Source: Alphaproteobacteria bacterium
GTDB taxonomy: Bacteria > Pseudomonadota > Alphaproteobacteria > RF32 > CAG-239
Length of the DNA: 42,039 bases
Reading direction: 5' to 3'
Assembly: GCA_017471705.1 (NCBI GenBank)
Contig: JAFUSH010000009.1
Coordinates: forward strand, 1-42,039
In this document: positions 14,889 to 24,060 of the stretch, in pieces
Position numbering within the stretch: position 1 is the first letter of the stretch
How the letters are laid out: each line of letters starts with the position of its first letter
Translations under genes and position numbers: made by a program
Notes under the pieces: model-generated
The model's input: the letters and a program-made list of their open reading frames with translations, nothing else
Database searches by the model: none
Told to the model about the DNA's origin: nothing

Positions 14889-16206
14889 CTTTATTTTCTT
14901 TCTTTCTATTGGCTTGTTTTTCCCGACGTAAATTATCAAAAAAATCTATGCGTTTTTTTATTTCACGCTCAAAACCCCTGTCTACCGGAAAATAAAATTT
15001 CATTCTGCTCATACCGTCCGGAAAATAGTTCTGTCCGGAAAAACCGTCTTCCAAATCCTGATCATAAATATATCCGCTATGATAACCCAAATCTTTCATT
15101 AATTTTGTAGGAGCATTTAAAATGTGTTTCGGCGGCATAAGAGAACCTGTTCTTTTGGCTGTGTCTAAGGCTTTGTACATTGCTTTATACACTTCTGCCG
15201 ATTTTGGAGCCGTTGCCAAATAGGCCGTTAATTGCATAATAGCCAAATCCCCTTCGGGAGATCCTAAACGCTCGTATGTTTCACTGCACGCTATTGCCTG
15301 ATTAACCGCATTAGGATCGGCAAGTGAAACATCTTCTATGGAAAATCTCAAAAGACGGCGTAATATATATTTGGGATCTTCTCCCGCCACCAACATTCTG
15401 GCAACCCAATAAAGAGCCGCATCAACATCTGAACCTCTTAAAGATTTATGCACGGCAGAAATCAAATTATAATGACCGTCGCGGCCTTTGTCATATATAG
15501 GTGCCCGTGAGCGAATTATATTTATTATTTGTTCTTTATTGAATATTTCTCCGGTTTGCGCATAAGACCATATATTTTCAGCTATATTTAAAATATAACG
15601 TCCGTCACCGTCGGCAATATTTTTTATAAATTCTCTTGCTTCGTCATCAATAGGCAGTTTTTGTCCTTCTTCTTCTTCGGCGCGTTGTAATAACTGTTCA
15701 AAATTATCCGGTGTTAAACGATTTAGTACAAAAACCTGACAACGTGATAACAAAGCCGAATTTAATTCAAATGATGGATTTTCGGTAGTGGCACCCACTA
15801 AAATTACCGTTCCGTTTTCAACATAAGGTAAAAAACCGTCTTGCTGCGATTTATTAAATCTGTGAATTTCATCAACAAAAAGTAAAGTACCTTTTCCTTG
15901 ATTCTTTCGTCTGTCTTCCGCATACTGAAAAACCTTTTTTAAATCGGCAACTCCGGAAAAAACTGCGGAAATTTGCTCAAAATAAAGATTTGTATACTCG
16001 GCAATTAATCTGGCTATCGTTGTTTTTCCGCACCCCGGAGGACCCCATAAAATAAATGAAGTTATTTTACCAGATTTAATCATTCTGCCTAAAGGAGCAT
16101 TATCGCCGACTATATGATCCTGACCTACTACTTCTTCAAGTTTTGTCGGACGTAATCTGTCGGCTAACGGACTTTTTACACTACCGGAAAATAAAGTATT
16201 CTGCAT
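14881..16206 (-). CDS. rarA: replication-associated recombination protein A
   Basis: A 441-residue AAA+ ATPase of the RarA/MgsA/WRNIP1 family, which acts at stalled replication forks and is related to clamp-loader subunits. Walker A GPPGCGKT is at residues 55-62 and Walker B LLFVDEIHRFNKSQQ has Asp112/Glu113. The sensor region TTENPSFELNSALLSRC and the C-terminal tetramerisation part (GSDVDAALYWVARML, then PKHILNAPTKLMKD) are complete. Its ATG overlaps the preceding stop as TAATG. Length and motifs are normal for the family. Confidence 0.96.
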   Translation of the reverse strand: MQNTLFSGSVKSPLADRLRPTKLEEVVGQDHIVGDNAPLGRMIKSGKITSFILWGPPGCGKTTIARLIAEYTNLYFEQISAVFSGVADLKKVFQYAEDRRKNQGKGTLLFVDEIHRFNKSQQDGFLPYVENGTVILVGATTENPSFELNSALLSRCQVFVLNRLTPDNFEQLLQRAEEEEGQKLPIDDEAREFIKNIADGDGRYILNIAENIWSYAQTGEIFNKEQIINIIRSRAPIYDKGRDGHYNLISAVHKSLRGSDVDAALYWVARMLVAGEDPKYILRRLLRFSIEDVSLADPNAVNQAIACSETYERLGSPEGDLAIMQLTAYLATAPKSAEVYKAMYKALDTAKRTGSLMPPKHILNAPTKLMKDLGYHSGYIYDQDLEDGFSGQNYFPDGMSRMKFYFPVDRGFEREIKKRIDFFDNLRREKQANRKKENKDE

Positions 16207-17330
16207 TACCTTTCATATCCTTTTTGTGTATTTATCATAGCCTTTGCCTCATTTATTCTTTCTCTGGTTTTTTCGTTTTCGGCTTCTTTCTCTTCTTTTG
16301 ATTTTTGTTCTCGGCGCTGTTCCAAAACTTCTTGCTTATATTGTTCTATTGATTTACGCAGCTCATCATTACTGTCTTCTTTATTTTCTTCTTTTTCTTC
16401 ACGGTTTTTTTTGAAATTTTTCATTATTTGCTCATCAGAATCGGGACCCTTAAGGCTATCTCTTAATTCTTTACCGAATTTAAGTATATCCTTAATACTC
16501 ATACCACCTTTGGTAGTATCCCAAACAAAACTTCCCCTGCCTTCAAAAAAAGCTGAAAGGTCTATACCCTTCATTTTAAATTTACCTTTTTTCTTCTTCG
16601 GAGCCAAAATCTTTTTTAACTCTTCAGGTGTCGGAAAGTGACCTATTGCTTGAGCAATTTGTGCCGGAGAAATAATACATTCACTCAAATCAAGTTCATA
16701 AATATTTACTCCGAAAAAATTACAACCGGTAAAATCAACCCCGCGCAAATTTACCTGCCGTAAATCTATCCTGCTTAAATCCAATAATGTAAGATTAATC
16801 CGCGTTAAATTAAGCTTATGAGGATAATAAACAGCCAAATATTCAACCAATTCCTGTAATTCTTCTATGGTTAAATTATCTAAATCAGCGTCAAGTAATA
16901 TGGCATCTTGCAAATCCGCATCAATAAGTTTAACGCCGTGCATATGTGCGCCGGTAAAATTGGTGCCTATTAATTTTGCGCCGGTAAATATGGCGCCGTC
17001 CAAATTTGTATAACTTAAGTCTGCACCGCTCAAATCGGCACCGGTAAAATCAACATTTTTAAGATTTGCCTTGCTTAAATTTATTTCTTGCATATTACTG
17101 CCGCTGAAATCGGCATCTTCAAGATTTTCTCCGCTGAAATTACCGCCTTGTAAAACTTTTCCGCTGAAAACAAAGCGACGGCTTTTTAATTCACCTTTTT
17201 CATTATATTTATCAAGCTGATCTGATATAGCTTTCCACGACTCGCTGCGATTAAGAATATCCTGTGTTTTATATTCTCTTATAGGCTGTTTTATAGCCGT
17301 TTTGTCGTGCTTATTTTTATATTCGGTCAT
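16206..17330 (-). CDS. pentapeptide-repeat protein with charged tail
   Basis: A 374-residue protein. Residues about 55-150 and 175-220 consist of A(D/N)LxX pentapeptide repeats (ADFSG, ANLKN, ADLSG and similar), forming a right-handed quadrilateral beta-helix interrupted by a helical insert. After residue 235 comes a basic linker (KKKKGKFKMKG), then a long Glu/Lys/Arg-rich tail likely to be coiled coil. Some pentapeptide proteins mimic DNA and protect gyrase, but most have unknown roles and this one is not a clear Qnr. The ATG at 17330 is chosen over TTG 17336. It precedes rarA with a one-base overlap. Confidence 0.85.
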   Translation of the reverse strand: MTEYKNKHDKTAIKQPIREYKTQDILNRSESWKAISDQLDKYNEKGELKSRRFVFSGKVLQGGNFSGENLEDADFSGSNMQEINLSKANLKNVDFTGADLSGADLSYTNLDGAIFTGAKLIGTNFTGAHMHGVKLIDADLQDAILLDADLDNLTIEELQELVEYLAVYYPHKLNLTRINLTLLDLSRIDLRQVNLRGVDFTGCNFFGVNIYELDLSECIISPAQIAQAIGHFPTPEELKKILAPKKKKGKFKMKGIDLSAFFEGRGSFVWDTTKGGMSIKDILKFGKELRDSLKGPDSDEQIMKNFKKNREEKEENKEDSNDELRKSIEQYKQEVLEQRREQKSKEEKEAENEKTRERINEAKAMINTQKGYER

Positions 17331-17394
17331 AATCAATAATCTCTCGTTTAAGCAACAATGATATGATAGAATATTTTTTCTTATTTTACAATTG

Positions 17395-18684
17395 TTATTT
17401 ATCTTTTTTTATACAAAATAAAATAATGAATATGCTGGGTAAACTCATTAAACCTGATATTATAAAAAATATTATCCAACCGGAATTCGGAAAAATATTT
17501 TCCGCATATTGATAAACTACTCCGCTGGTTGCTGAAAATATATCTCTGGAAAGACTCATAACCGATGATAATAAAGCATATTGCGTTGCCGTATATAATT
17601 TATTACACAATGAAGAAATATATGCTACAAATGCCGTTGTAGCCAGTCCGGATGATAAATATTCCAAAGCTACTACAATCATAAATAAAGGCATATTATG
17701 TCCGTAATATGCTTGTACGGAAAATAACATTGTTGTCATACACTGCGTAAAGCCAAATAATAACAAACTTTTGCGCATACCTATTTTTAATACTATTATT
17801 CCACCCAATAATCCGCCTATTATAGTCATTATTATACTGTAAATTTTAGTTACAAAGGCAATTTCTTCCTTAGTAAATCCCATATCATCATAAAACGGAT
17901 TACTCATAGGGCCAAAATATGAATCACTTAATCTGTATGTAAAAATAAACGCTAAAATCCAAAACCAATTATTATTTTTAAGAAAAGAAACAAAAGGATT
18001 TATAAGTGAATTATTAAAAAAATGTCTTAAAATTTTTTTATCCCAGTCTAATTTTTTGTATTTATAATCTACTGCTTCTTTTGAAAAAATAACAGCACTT
18101 AAACCAATAAAAACACCTAAAGACATTATTATATAAACACTTGGCCACGAAATTTTTGAGGCTAAATAAATAGCTCCGGCTCCGGAAAATATAAGTCCTA
18201 ATCTGTATCCCAATACAAAAATTGCCACACCGGAAGAAAGTTTTTCCGGTTCATCATTAAAAGATTCAACTCTGTATGCATCTAATATAATATCTTGAGT
18301 TGCTGATAAAAAACTGGTTATAAAAGCAAATATCGCCAATAAATATAAATTTTGTTGAGGATTTACCGTTGACATTAAAAATATAAATATTCCCAATAAA
18401 ATTTGCGTTACTAACGCCCAAGATCTGCGTCTGCCAATTTTATATAAAAAAGGTACTTTAACATTATCAACTATCGGTGACCATAACCATTTTAAAGAAT
18501 AAGGTATTTTTACCAATGACATTGCACCTATAGAAGCATAAGCAATTCCATAATCTTTTAATAAAAAACTCAATGTTCCGAAAACCAATGCCAGCGGAAA
18601 ACCGCTCGAAAATCCGAATAAAAGCATACTTATCATACGCTTATTAAAATAAATGTCATATATGTTTTTTATATATTTAATCAT
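17395..18684 (-). CDS. AmpG-like MFS permease
   Basis: A 429-residue inner-membrane protein with about 12 hydrophobic helices. The N-terminus matches AmpG muropeptide permeases: LLFGFSSGFPLAL, then PYSLKWLWSPIVDN and GRRRSW, the motif between the first helices. AmpG imports anhydromuropeptides for murein recycling, which would fit the MltA lytic transglycosylase encoded in this window, though acetyl-CoA transporter-like relatives share this pattern. The ATG at 18684 overlaps the dnaQ stop by eight bases (ATGATTAA). The longer frame would invade dnaQ by 80 bases and is unlikely. Confidence 0.8.
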   Translation of the reverse strand: MIKYIKNIYDIYFNKRMISMLLFGFSSGFPLALVFGTLSFLLKDYGIAYASIGAMSLVKIPYSLKWLWSPIVDNVKVPFLYKIGRRRSWALVTQILLGIFIFLMSTVNPQQNLYLLAIFAFITSFLSATQDIILDAYRVESFNDEPEKLSSGVAIFVLGYRLGLIFSGAGAIYLASKISWPSVYIIMSLGVFIGLSAVIFSKEAVDYKYKKLDWDKKILRHFFNNSLINPFVSFLKNNNWFWILAFIFTYRLSDSYFGPMSNPFYDDMGFTKEEIAFVTKIYSIIMTIIGGLLGGIIVLKIGMRKSLLLFGFTQCMTTMLFSVQAYYGHNMPLFMIVVALEYLSSGLATTAFVAYISSLCNKLYTATQYALLSSVMSLSRDIFSATSGVVYQYAENIFPNSGWIIFFIISGLMSLPSIFIILFCIKKDK

Positions 18685-19381
18685 TATTTTCGGATGTATC
18701 GCTGAGCCATAAAGAATTTTTAATATTATTTTGTAAAAAAGAAATATGCTCTTCATTTTCTTTTTCAGATAAATAAAAATGTCTTTCTTTTATATTAACT
18801 TTATTAATTTTTATATTATCATTATTAATATGCTCTGTTTTTGCACTTATAAAATTTATACTCGGTTCATCGCCTCCCATAAGTTGCAAATACACCTCAG
18901 CCAAAAGCTGGGCATCGAGTAATGCACCGTGTAAAGTTCTTGATGAATTATCTATATTGAAACGTTTGCATAAGGCATCAAGATTGTTATGAGCTCCGGG
19001 AAATTGTTTTCTGGCTATAGCTAAGGTATCTATAACTCTGTCCCAATCATAAGTTGCCAATCCGCATTTTCTAAGTTCCATATTGATAAATTTTATATCA
19101 AATTCAGCATTATGAGCTACCAAAATACCGTCATCACCAACAAAATCTATCCACTTTTGAGCTATTTCTCTAAATACAGGTTTATCACTTAAAAATTCAT
19201 TGGTAATACCGTGTACATCAACGGCATCTTGAGACACATCACGCTCCGGATTTATATATTCGTGAAATTGCTTTCCGGTAGGAATATGATTAATTAATTC
19301 CAAAGCCCCTATTTCTATTATTCTATCACCGCCATCGGCATATAATCCTGTTGTTTCAGTATCAAAACATATTTCTCTCAT
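18677..19381 (-). CDS. dnaQ: DNA polymerase III epsilon subunit (3'-5' exonuclease)
   Basis: A 234-residue DEDDh exonuclease that proofreads replication. The metal ligands are Asp7 and Glu9 (FDTETTG), Asp95 (HNAEFDIKF) and the catalytic pair His151 and Asp156 (HGALLDAQLL). Its C-terminal 60 residues are divergent and presumably hold the polymerase-binding segment. It overlaps coaE as TAATG. The coaE-dnaQ pair adjoining the origin is typical of Alphaproteobacteria. Confidence 0.96.
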   Translation of the reverse strand: MREICFDTETTGLYADGGDRIIEIGALELINHIPTGKQFHEYINPERDVSQDAVDVHGITNEFLSDKPVFREIAQKWIDFVGDDGILVAHNAEFDIKFINMELRKCGLATYDWDRVIDTLAIARKQFPGAHNNLDALCKRFNIDNSSRTLHGALLDAQLLAEVYLQLMGGDEPSINFISAKTEHINNDNIKINKVNIKERHFYLSEKENEEHISFLQNNIKNSLWLSDTSENND

Positions 19382-19962
19382 TACATTATCTCTTGTAAAA
19401 ATTTTATTATCTGAACTTTATTAATACCATCAGGAAGAGCAGTATTTATAATATAATCAGCCGCTGAATATTTTATTAAATTATCCGTTTGAATAGCTAT
19501 AATTTTTTTAACATCCTCTTTTTTTATATTATCACGTTTCATAACTCTTTGTATTTGAATTTCTTTTTCAACATCAGCAACTATTATATAATCACAATAC
19601 TTATCCCATTTATTTTCCAATAACAAAGCAGCATCTAAAAATAAAAAATCATTATTTTGAGCATATTTATTAATAATTTTTTTTAATTTACGTTTTAAAA
19701 ACGGATGAATAATACTCTCTAAAATTTTAAGTTGCTTATTATCATTAAAAACAATATTTCTAAGTTCTCTTTTATTAAAAATTCCTTCAGCGTCAAAAGT
19801 TGTCGGAAAATATTTTTTTATAACCAGTAAAAAATCTTTCTTTTTATATAAATTACGTACCCAATGGTCAGGATTATATACACTGTATCCCATATTTTTC
19901 AAAATATTTGCCAAATATGTTTTTCCACACCCAATAGATCCGGTAATTCCTATAATTTTCAT
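19381..19962 (-). CDS. coaE: dephospho-CoA kinase
   Basis: A 193-residue enzyme for the last step of coenzyme A synthesis, phosphorylating the 3'-hydroxyl of dephospho-CoA. The P-loop GITGSIGCGKT opens the protein and the CoaE hallmarks DPxW-like NPDHWVR, IHPFLK and DAALLLENKW follow. The ATG at 19962, with AAAGG upstream, is chosen; the longer frame adds 13 non-conserved residues. It is first in the long minus-strand operon and faces the AT-rich intergenic region. Confidence 0.95.
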   Translation of the reverse strand: MKIIGITGSIGCGKTYLANILKNMGYSVYNPDHWVRNLYKKKDFLLVIKKYFPTTFDAEGIFNKRELRNIVFNDNKQLKILESIIHPFLKRKLKKIINKYAQNNDFLFLDAALLLENKWDKYCDYIIVADVEKEIQIQRVMKRDNIKKEDVKKIIAIQTDNLIKYSAADYIINTALPDGINKVQIIKFLQEIM

Positions 19963-20140
19963 TTTTTTACCTTTATTCAAAAAGTTATAATTTTTATACA
20001 CATACTACCATAAAATTGTGCATAAAATGCCGCTACTTGAAATTTTTAACAAAGTATATACATAATGTAAAAAAATTAAGATAACTTATCAACATGTTGA
20101 TATAAATATCACAGCTGTGTTAATAATGTGGAATACTTTA

Positions 20141-20156
20141 TTAACCATTTATTAAC
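20141..20156 (+). promoter_or_regulatory. CtrA-type binding site
   Basis: TTAACC at 20141 and TTAAC at 20152 form TTAA-N7-TTAAC exactly, the full CtrA consensus. In Caulobacter CtrA represses the origin from such sites. The AT-rich context raises the chance of a random match, so this rests on location. Confidence 0.4.
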
Positions 20157-20311
20157 TTATTGATTTATTAATAAATAATTAATATTTAATTTTATTATTT
20201 TTATGTGAAAATATGTTGATAAAATTTAATTAACATATTATACAGCCATAAACAATAATAAATAAAATTATTTAAAAAAAATAATATGAAAAATGTTTTG
20301 TGCAAAAAATA

Positions 20312-20340
20312 TTGACAATATTAAACTTTTTTTATATAAG
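20312..20340 (+). promoter_or_regulatory. rho promoter
   Basis: TTGACA (20312-20317), 17 bases, TATAAG (20335-20340), about 60 bases before the rho ATG. The leader contains a hairpin (20349-20366) followed by a U-rich run. Confidence 0.7.
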
Positions 20341-20348
20341 CAAGCTGA

Positions 20349-20366
20349 CAGACATTTATATGTTTG
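20349..20366 (+). promoter_or_regulatory. hairpin in the rho leader, possible attenuator
   Basis: CAGACAT (20349-20355) and ATGTTTG (20360-20366) pair over seven bases with one wobble, with a four-base loop and CTTTTCTTT behind. rho is autoregulated in other bacteria. The hairpin is weak and AT-rich. Confidence 0.35.
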
Positions 20367-20399
20367 CTTTTCTTTATTAACAATCAATAAAAGGTTACT

Positions 20400-21653
20400 A
20401 TGCATTTAAAAGATTTAAAGGGTAAATCTCCTACCGAGTTATTGACTCAGGCTGAAGATTTAGGTGTAGAAGACGCATCATCTATGCGTGTTCAGGATTT
20501 AATTTTTGCAATTATGAAAAAACTTGCCGAAGATGATAAGGTTATTATTGGCGACGGTGTTATAGAAGTTATGCAGGACGGTTTCGGATTTTTGCGTTCT
20601 TCAAAATCAAATTATCTTGCCAGTGCAGATGATATATATGTTTCTCCGGCGCAGGTGAAAAAATTCGGATTAAGAACTGGTGATAGCGTTGAGGGTGAAA
20701 TAAGAGCTCCTAAAGATAATGAACGTTATTTTGCTTTAACAAAAATAAATACCATAAATTTTGATGATCCTGAAAAGTCTAAATTAAGAGTAAATTTCGA
20801 TAATTTAACTCCTCTTTATCCTACCGAAAAACTTAATTTTGATATTATATGCGGTGATAAAGATTATACCACAAGAGTAATTGATTTAATATCTCCGCAG
20901 GGCAAAGGTCAGCGCGGTTTGATTGTTGCTCCTCCTCGTACAGGTAAAACAGTTATGCTGCAAAATATAGCTCACGCAATTGCCGTTAATCATCCTGAAG
21001 TATATTTAATGGTATTGCTTATTGATGAACGTCCGGAAGAAGTTACTGATATGACACGTTCAGTAAAAGGTGAAGTTATATCTTCAACATTTGATGAACC
21101 GGCAACCCGTCACGTTCAGGTTGCGGAAATGTGTATAGAAAAAGCTAAACGTTTGGTGGAAAATAAAAAAGATGTAGTTATTTTACTTGATTCCATAACT
21201 CGTCTAGGAAGAGCTTATAACGCAGTAGTTCCTTCATCTGGTAAAGTATTAACAGGAGGTGTCGATGCTAATGCTCTGCAGCGTCCTAAACGTTTATTGG
21301 GTGCTGCCCGTAATGTTGAAGAAGGTGGTTCTTTAACTATTATAGCTACAGCCCTTATTGATACAGGTTCGCGTATGGATGAAGTTATTTTTGAAGAATT
21401 TAAAGGTACCGGTAACTCTGAAATTATATTGGATAGAAAATTAACCGATAAGCGTTTATTCCCGACAATTGATATTACCCGTTCAGGTACTCGTAAGGAA
21501 GAATTATTGGTTGATAAAGCAACCCTTACAAAAATGTGGGTATTACGCCGCGTTTTAATGCAAATGGGTATGACAGACGGTATGGAATTTTTGTTGGATA
21601 AATTAAGAAATTCAAAAAATAACGATGACTTTTTCCAAAATATGAATTCTTAA
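20400..21653 (+). CDS. rho: transcription termination factor Rho
   Basis: A 417-residue hexameric RNA helicase that ends transcripts. The N-terminal helix bundle and cold-shock-like RNA-binding domain ([15 protein letters not shown], then DDIYVS) are followed by the ATPase core: Walker A APPRTGKT, Walker [17 protein letters not shown], the Q-loop region [12 protein letters not shown] and the R-loop region [13 protein letters not shown]. Length is normal. AAAGG lies six bases before the ATG. It points away from the proposed origin and ends at a strong hairpin terminator. Confidence 0.98.
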   Translation: MHLKDLKGKSPTELLTQAEDLGVEDASSMRVQDLIFAIMKKLAEDDKVIIGDGVIEVMQDGFGFLRSSKSNYLASADDIYVSPAQVKKFGLRTGDSVEGEIRAPKDNERYFALTKINTINFDDPEKSKLRVNFDNLTPLYPTEKLNFDIICGDKDYTTRVIDLISPQGKGQRGLIVAPPRTGKTVMLQNIAHAIAVNHPEVYLMVLLIDERPEEVTDMTRSVKGEVISSTFDEPATRHVQVAEMCIEKAKRLVENKKDVVILLDSITRLGRAYNAVVPSSGKVLTGGVDANALQRPKRLLGAARNVEEGGSLTIIATALIDTGSRMDEVIFEEFKGTGNSEIILDRKLTDKRLFPTIDITRSGTRKEELLVDKATLTKMWVLRRVLMQMGMTDGMEFLLDKLRNSKNNDDFFQNMNS

Positions 21654-21660
21654 AGATTAT

Positions 21661-21694
21661 AAGTGCGTTAATAAGTATGTTAGCGCACTTTTTT
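21661..21694 (+). terminator. rho-gene terminator
   Basis: AAGTGCG (21661-21667) pairs with CGCACTT (21684-21690) around a 16-base loop, followed by a T-run. It overlaps the stop codon of the convergent gene. Confidence 0.75.
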
Positions 21695-22298
21695 ATATAT
21701 CTTTGTTATTTTCTCTATCTTTTTGCTTCAATTCAAAATTAGATACTTTTATGGATTCATAATAAGGTAATAATACCAATATGACTATAATTAAAATAAG
21801 ATAAAGTCTGTATCCGGTAACTTCTATAATATTAAGAACATCCATAAGTAAAATAAGAAAAGTGATTATTACTAATGAAAATGTAGCTAATTTAAGACTC
21901 CCCACAGCTTTTGTTTTATTATTGTTTATCAATATGTTGCTTGCATTTTTACCTTTTTGTACTGATTTATCATAATTAAAAGACAACGGTTGCACACTTT
22001 TTTTATTATCGTAATCGGTAATACTGAAAAATGGACTTTCTGCACTTTTTTCGACTATATAAATAATTATATCAGGATTAATTTTTCCAGCTTCTTTTAC
22101 ATAATTTTTTATTTTATTGTCTTCCAATTTATTGAAATCTTTTATTACAAATATTTGTAAAGGAGTATGTGTTATTATATCAACTACCACCAAATCAGCG
22201 CGAAATTTACCTATCATATAATTATTTAACAGGCTGTCTTTAGGATAACCTTTTTCTAAAAGATAATTAATCAGATTTTCTAATATATTGTTTGCCAT
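21693..22298 (-). CDS. HsdR_N-like domain protein with two C-terminal membrane helices
   Basis: A 201-residue protein. Residues about 5-95 resemble the type I restriction enzyme R-subunit N-terminal domain (PD-(D/E)XK fold): YMIGKFRADLVVVD supplies the Asp, and TPLQIFVIKDF is placed where nucleases have the (E/Q)xK strand. The acidic residue before Lys is replaced by Val-Ile, so catalysis is doubtful. Residues about 130-152 and 162-182 are two hydrophobic helices, followed by a short charged cytoplasmic tail. I infer a membrane-anchored, possibly non-catalytic nucleic-acid-binding protein. It follows the Smr gene by 57 bases in the same direction. Confidence 0.6.
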   Translation of the reverse strand: MANNILENLINYLLEKGYPKDSLLNNYMIGKFRADLVVVDIITHTPLQIFVIKDFNKLEDNKIKNYVKEAGKINPDIIIYIVEKSAESPFFSITDYDNKKSVQPLSFNYDKSVQKGKNASNILINNNKTKAVGSLKLATFSLVIITFLILLMDVLNIIEVTGYRLYLILIIVILVLLPYYESIKVSNFELKQKDRENNKDI

Positions 22299-22355
22299 TA
22301 AATAAACCCTTGAAAATTTAATAATAGCTTATTTTAAAATTTAAAGTAATAAAAA

Positions 22356-22898
22356 TTATATTAGAATGTTTTTATTTCTTTTTAAAAGGATATATAAAGA
22401 TCCGCTTCCGCCTAATTTTTCAGACGGGTGTTTATAAATTAAAATCATAGATCTTATTCTTGGCATATCAAGCCATTGCGGTACTTGTCTTTTTAAAATT
22501 CCTTTCGGAGTAAAAATATCATCATCTTCTCTTACGGTAAGACCTTTTCCGGTAATAATCACCACACATCTTTTACCTTGATTGTAACATTGAGGTATGA
22601 AATTATCTACCTTTATAAAAGCATCATCTTCGGTAAATCCGTGTAAATCAAGTGTAGCTTCAATTTTGAATTCTTCTCTTTTAAATTTACGCAAAGTTGC
22701 TTTATCTATGCCTTCGGGTTTATTATTATCAAAATATTTTGAATAGGTGGTAAATTCTTGTTTTACGGCAAATTGACGATGTTCTTTTATTTCTATTTTA
22801 GGATTTTTTTCTTTGATTATAATATTTATTGGTTTAGATTCTTTAACATCTTTAACTGTTTCCAGCCAAAAATTTTTATCTTCATCTTCCAAAAACAT
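22356..22898 (-). CDS. Smr-domain protein
   Basis: A 180-residue protein with a C-terminal Smr (small MutS-related) domain: the LDLHGFTEDDA motif at about residue 98, TGKG at about residue 126, and the closing GGSGSLYILLKR. Smr domains bind branched DNA or cleave RNA; recent work on stand-alone members points to mRNA cleavage at stalled ribosomes. The N-terminal 90 residues are charged and variable. The ATG lies one base after the mltA stop. The Tim44-MltA-Smr order is a conserved alphaproteobacterial cluster. Confidence 0.9.
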   Translation of the reverse strand: MFLEDEDKNFWLETVKDVKESKPINIIIKEKNPKIEIKEHRQFAVKQEFTTYSKYFDNNKPEGIDKATLRKFKREEFKIEATLDLHGFTEDDAFIKVDNFIPQCYNQGKRCVVIITGKGLTVREDDDIFTPKGILKRQVPQWLDMPRIRSMILIYKHPSEKLGGSGSLYILLKRNKNILI

Positions 22899-22899
22899 T

Positions 22900-24060
22900 T
22901 TAATTAACCTTTAAACCGCTTTTTTTAGGCGCCAGAATGTAATATTTACCGACAGAGTTCATTCTGCCGGCTTCTTTTAAAGCTTGCTCTCCGTGACCCC
23001 AAAAATAGTCGCCGCGAACTACTCCTTTTATTGCGCTTCCTATATCTTGAGCAAAAACCGTTTTATTAATTTCTTTTTTATCAGGATTATATGTATTAAG
23101 CCACATAACAGCTCCCAAAGGTATATAATTATTATCAATGGCAATTGAGCGTCCTGCTGTTAAAGAAACCCCCATAGCTCCCAAAGGTCCGTCGGAATCA
23201 GACAAACGCTGAAAAATAAATCTTTCATTTTCAGCCATTAGTTCTTCAGCTTTTTGAGGATTATTACGCAGCCATTCTCTTATTTTAACCATAGAAGCAT
23301 CTTTTGGTTCTATAATTTTTTTTGAAATTAAAATACCTCCTATACCGCGGAATTTATGTCCGTTATTGTCGGCATAACCCACACGCAAATCAGACCCGTC
23401 CGACATATGAGCAATGGCAGAGCCTTGTATTTGCATAAAATGAATATCCACTAAATCATTGCCCCACATAATAACCGGTGCTTTTATACCGTTTTTTTCT
23501 ATTTCCCGCCTGTTGTAGTAAGGAATAAACTTTCCGTCTTTTACTCTTCCCACTAACCGTGTGTTAGGTAAATTTTTATCAAAATCGCGCAGATTTATTT
23601 CAATCAAATCTGAAGGTTTGCCATATATGGGATATTTATATTCTGAAGTTTTTTCGAAAGAAGCATAAATTTCTGCTTCATAATAAGAAGTAAATTTACC
23701 TTCTTGATTATTTCCGTCACTTACCGAATAAGGATAAAATTCACTCTCTATAAAATTTTTCATCTGCTCTGATGTTTTTATATTTTTGACCGTAAACTTT
23801 CGGCATATTTCTTTATAATCTGATGTTTTAATTTTTATTTGCGAAGAGTAAATAAATTCATTTTTATTATTGTTAATAAAACGGCAATTTTTAGAAAAAA
23901 CAGGTATAACTTCCATAAAATCGTCATTATTCCAGCCTTTAAGCTCATTAAAAGACGTTTTTTTAACAACAACGGCAGATTCAGTATCGGAAATAGCGGA
24001 TTCTTTAATACATCCGCTTGTTTCCAAAATAAAAAGAATGCCTAAAATAAATTTAAGCAT
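22900..24060 (-). CDS. mltA: membrane-bound lytic murein transglycosylase A
   Basis: A 386-residue lipoprotein-type lytic transglycosylase that cleaves peptidoglycan glycan strands. The N-terminus is a signal peptide ending TSGC, a slightly unusual lipobox with Thr at -3, so Cys17 would be lipidated. The MltA domain (GKFTSYYEAEIYAS, then YPIYGKPSDLIE) is followed by the 3D domain with the catalytic Asp in AQDIGSAIKG (about Asp339) and RGDYFWGHG. The ATG at 24060 overlaps the Tim44-gene stop by eight bases (ATGCTTAA); the longer frame would put a hydrophilic stretch before the signal peptide. Confidence 0.93.
   Translation of the reverse strand: MLKFILGILFILETSGCIKESAISDTESAVVVKKTSFNELKGWNNDDFMEVIPVFSKNCRFINNNKNEFIYSSQIKIKTSDYKEICRKFTVKNIKTSEQMKNFIESEFYPYSVSDGNNQEGKFTSYYEAEIYASFEKTSEYKYPIYGKPSDLIEINLRDFDKNLPNTRLVGRVKDGKFIPYYNRREIEKNGIKAPVIMWGNDLVDIHFMQIQGSAIAHMSDGSDLRVGYADNNGHKFRGIGGILISKKIIEPKDASMVKIREWLRNNPQKAEELMAENERFIFQRLSDSDGPLGAMGVSLTAGRSIAIDNNYIPLGAVMWLNTYNPDKKEINKTVFAQDIGSAIKGVVRGDYFWGHGEQALKEAGRMNSVGKYYILAPKKSGLKVN

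Larger units (their letters stand above)
20002..20399. other. candidate chromosomal replication origin (oriC)
   Basis: A gene-free, extremely AT-rich 398-bp region between divergent coaE and rho. TTATCAACA, one base from the DnaA box TTATCCACA, occurs at 20086-20094 and, reversed, at 20214-20222. A one-mismatch copy at 20095-20103 is joined to the first in a 16-bp palindrome (20087-20102). TTAA-N7-TTAAC at 20141-20156 fits the CtrA consensus. Bases 20157-20340 are almost pure A/T and could unwind. In Caulobacter-type genomes the origin lies between the maf-aroE-coaE-dnaQ side and the hemE-rho side, the position seen here. Genes on both sides point away from it. No perfect DnaA box is present. 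Confidence 0.55.
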
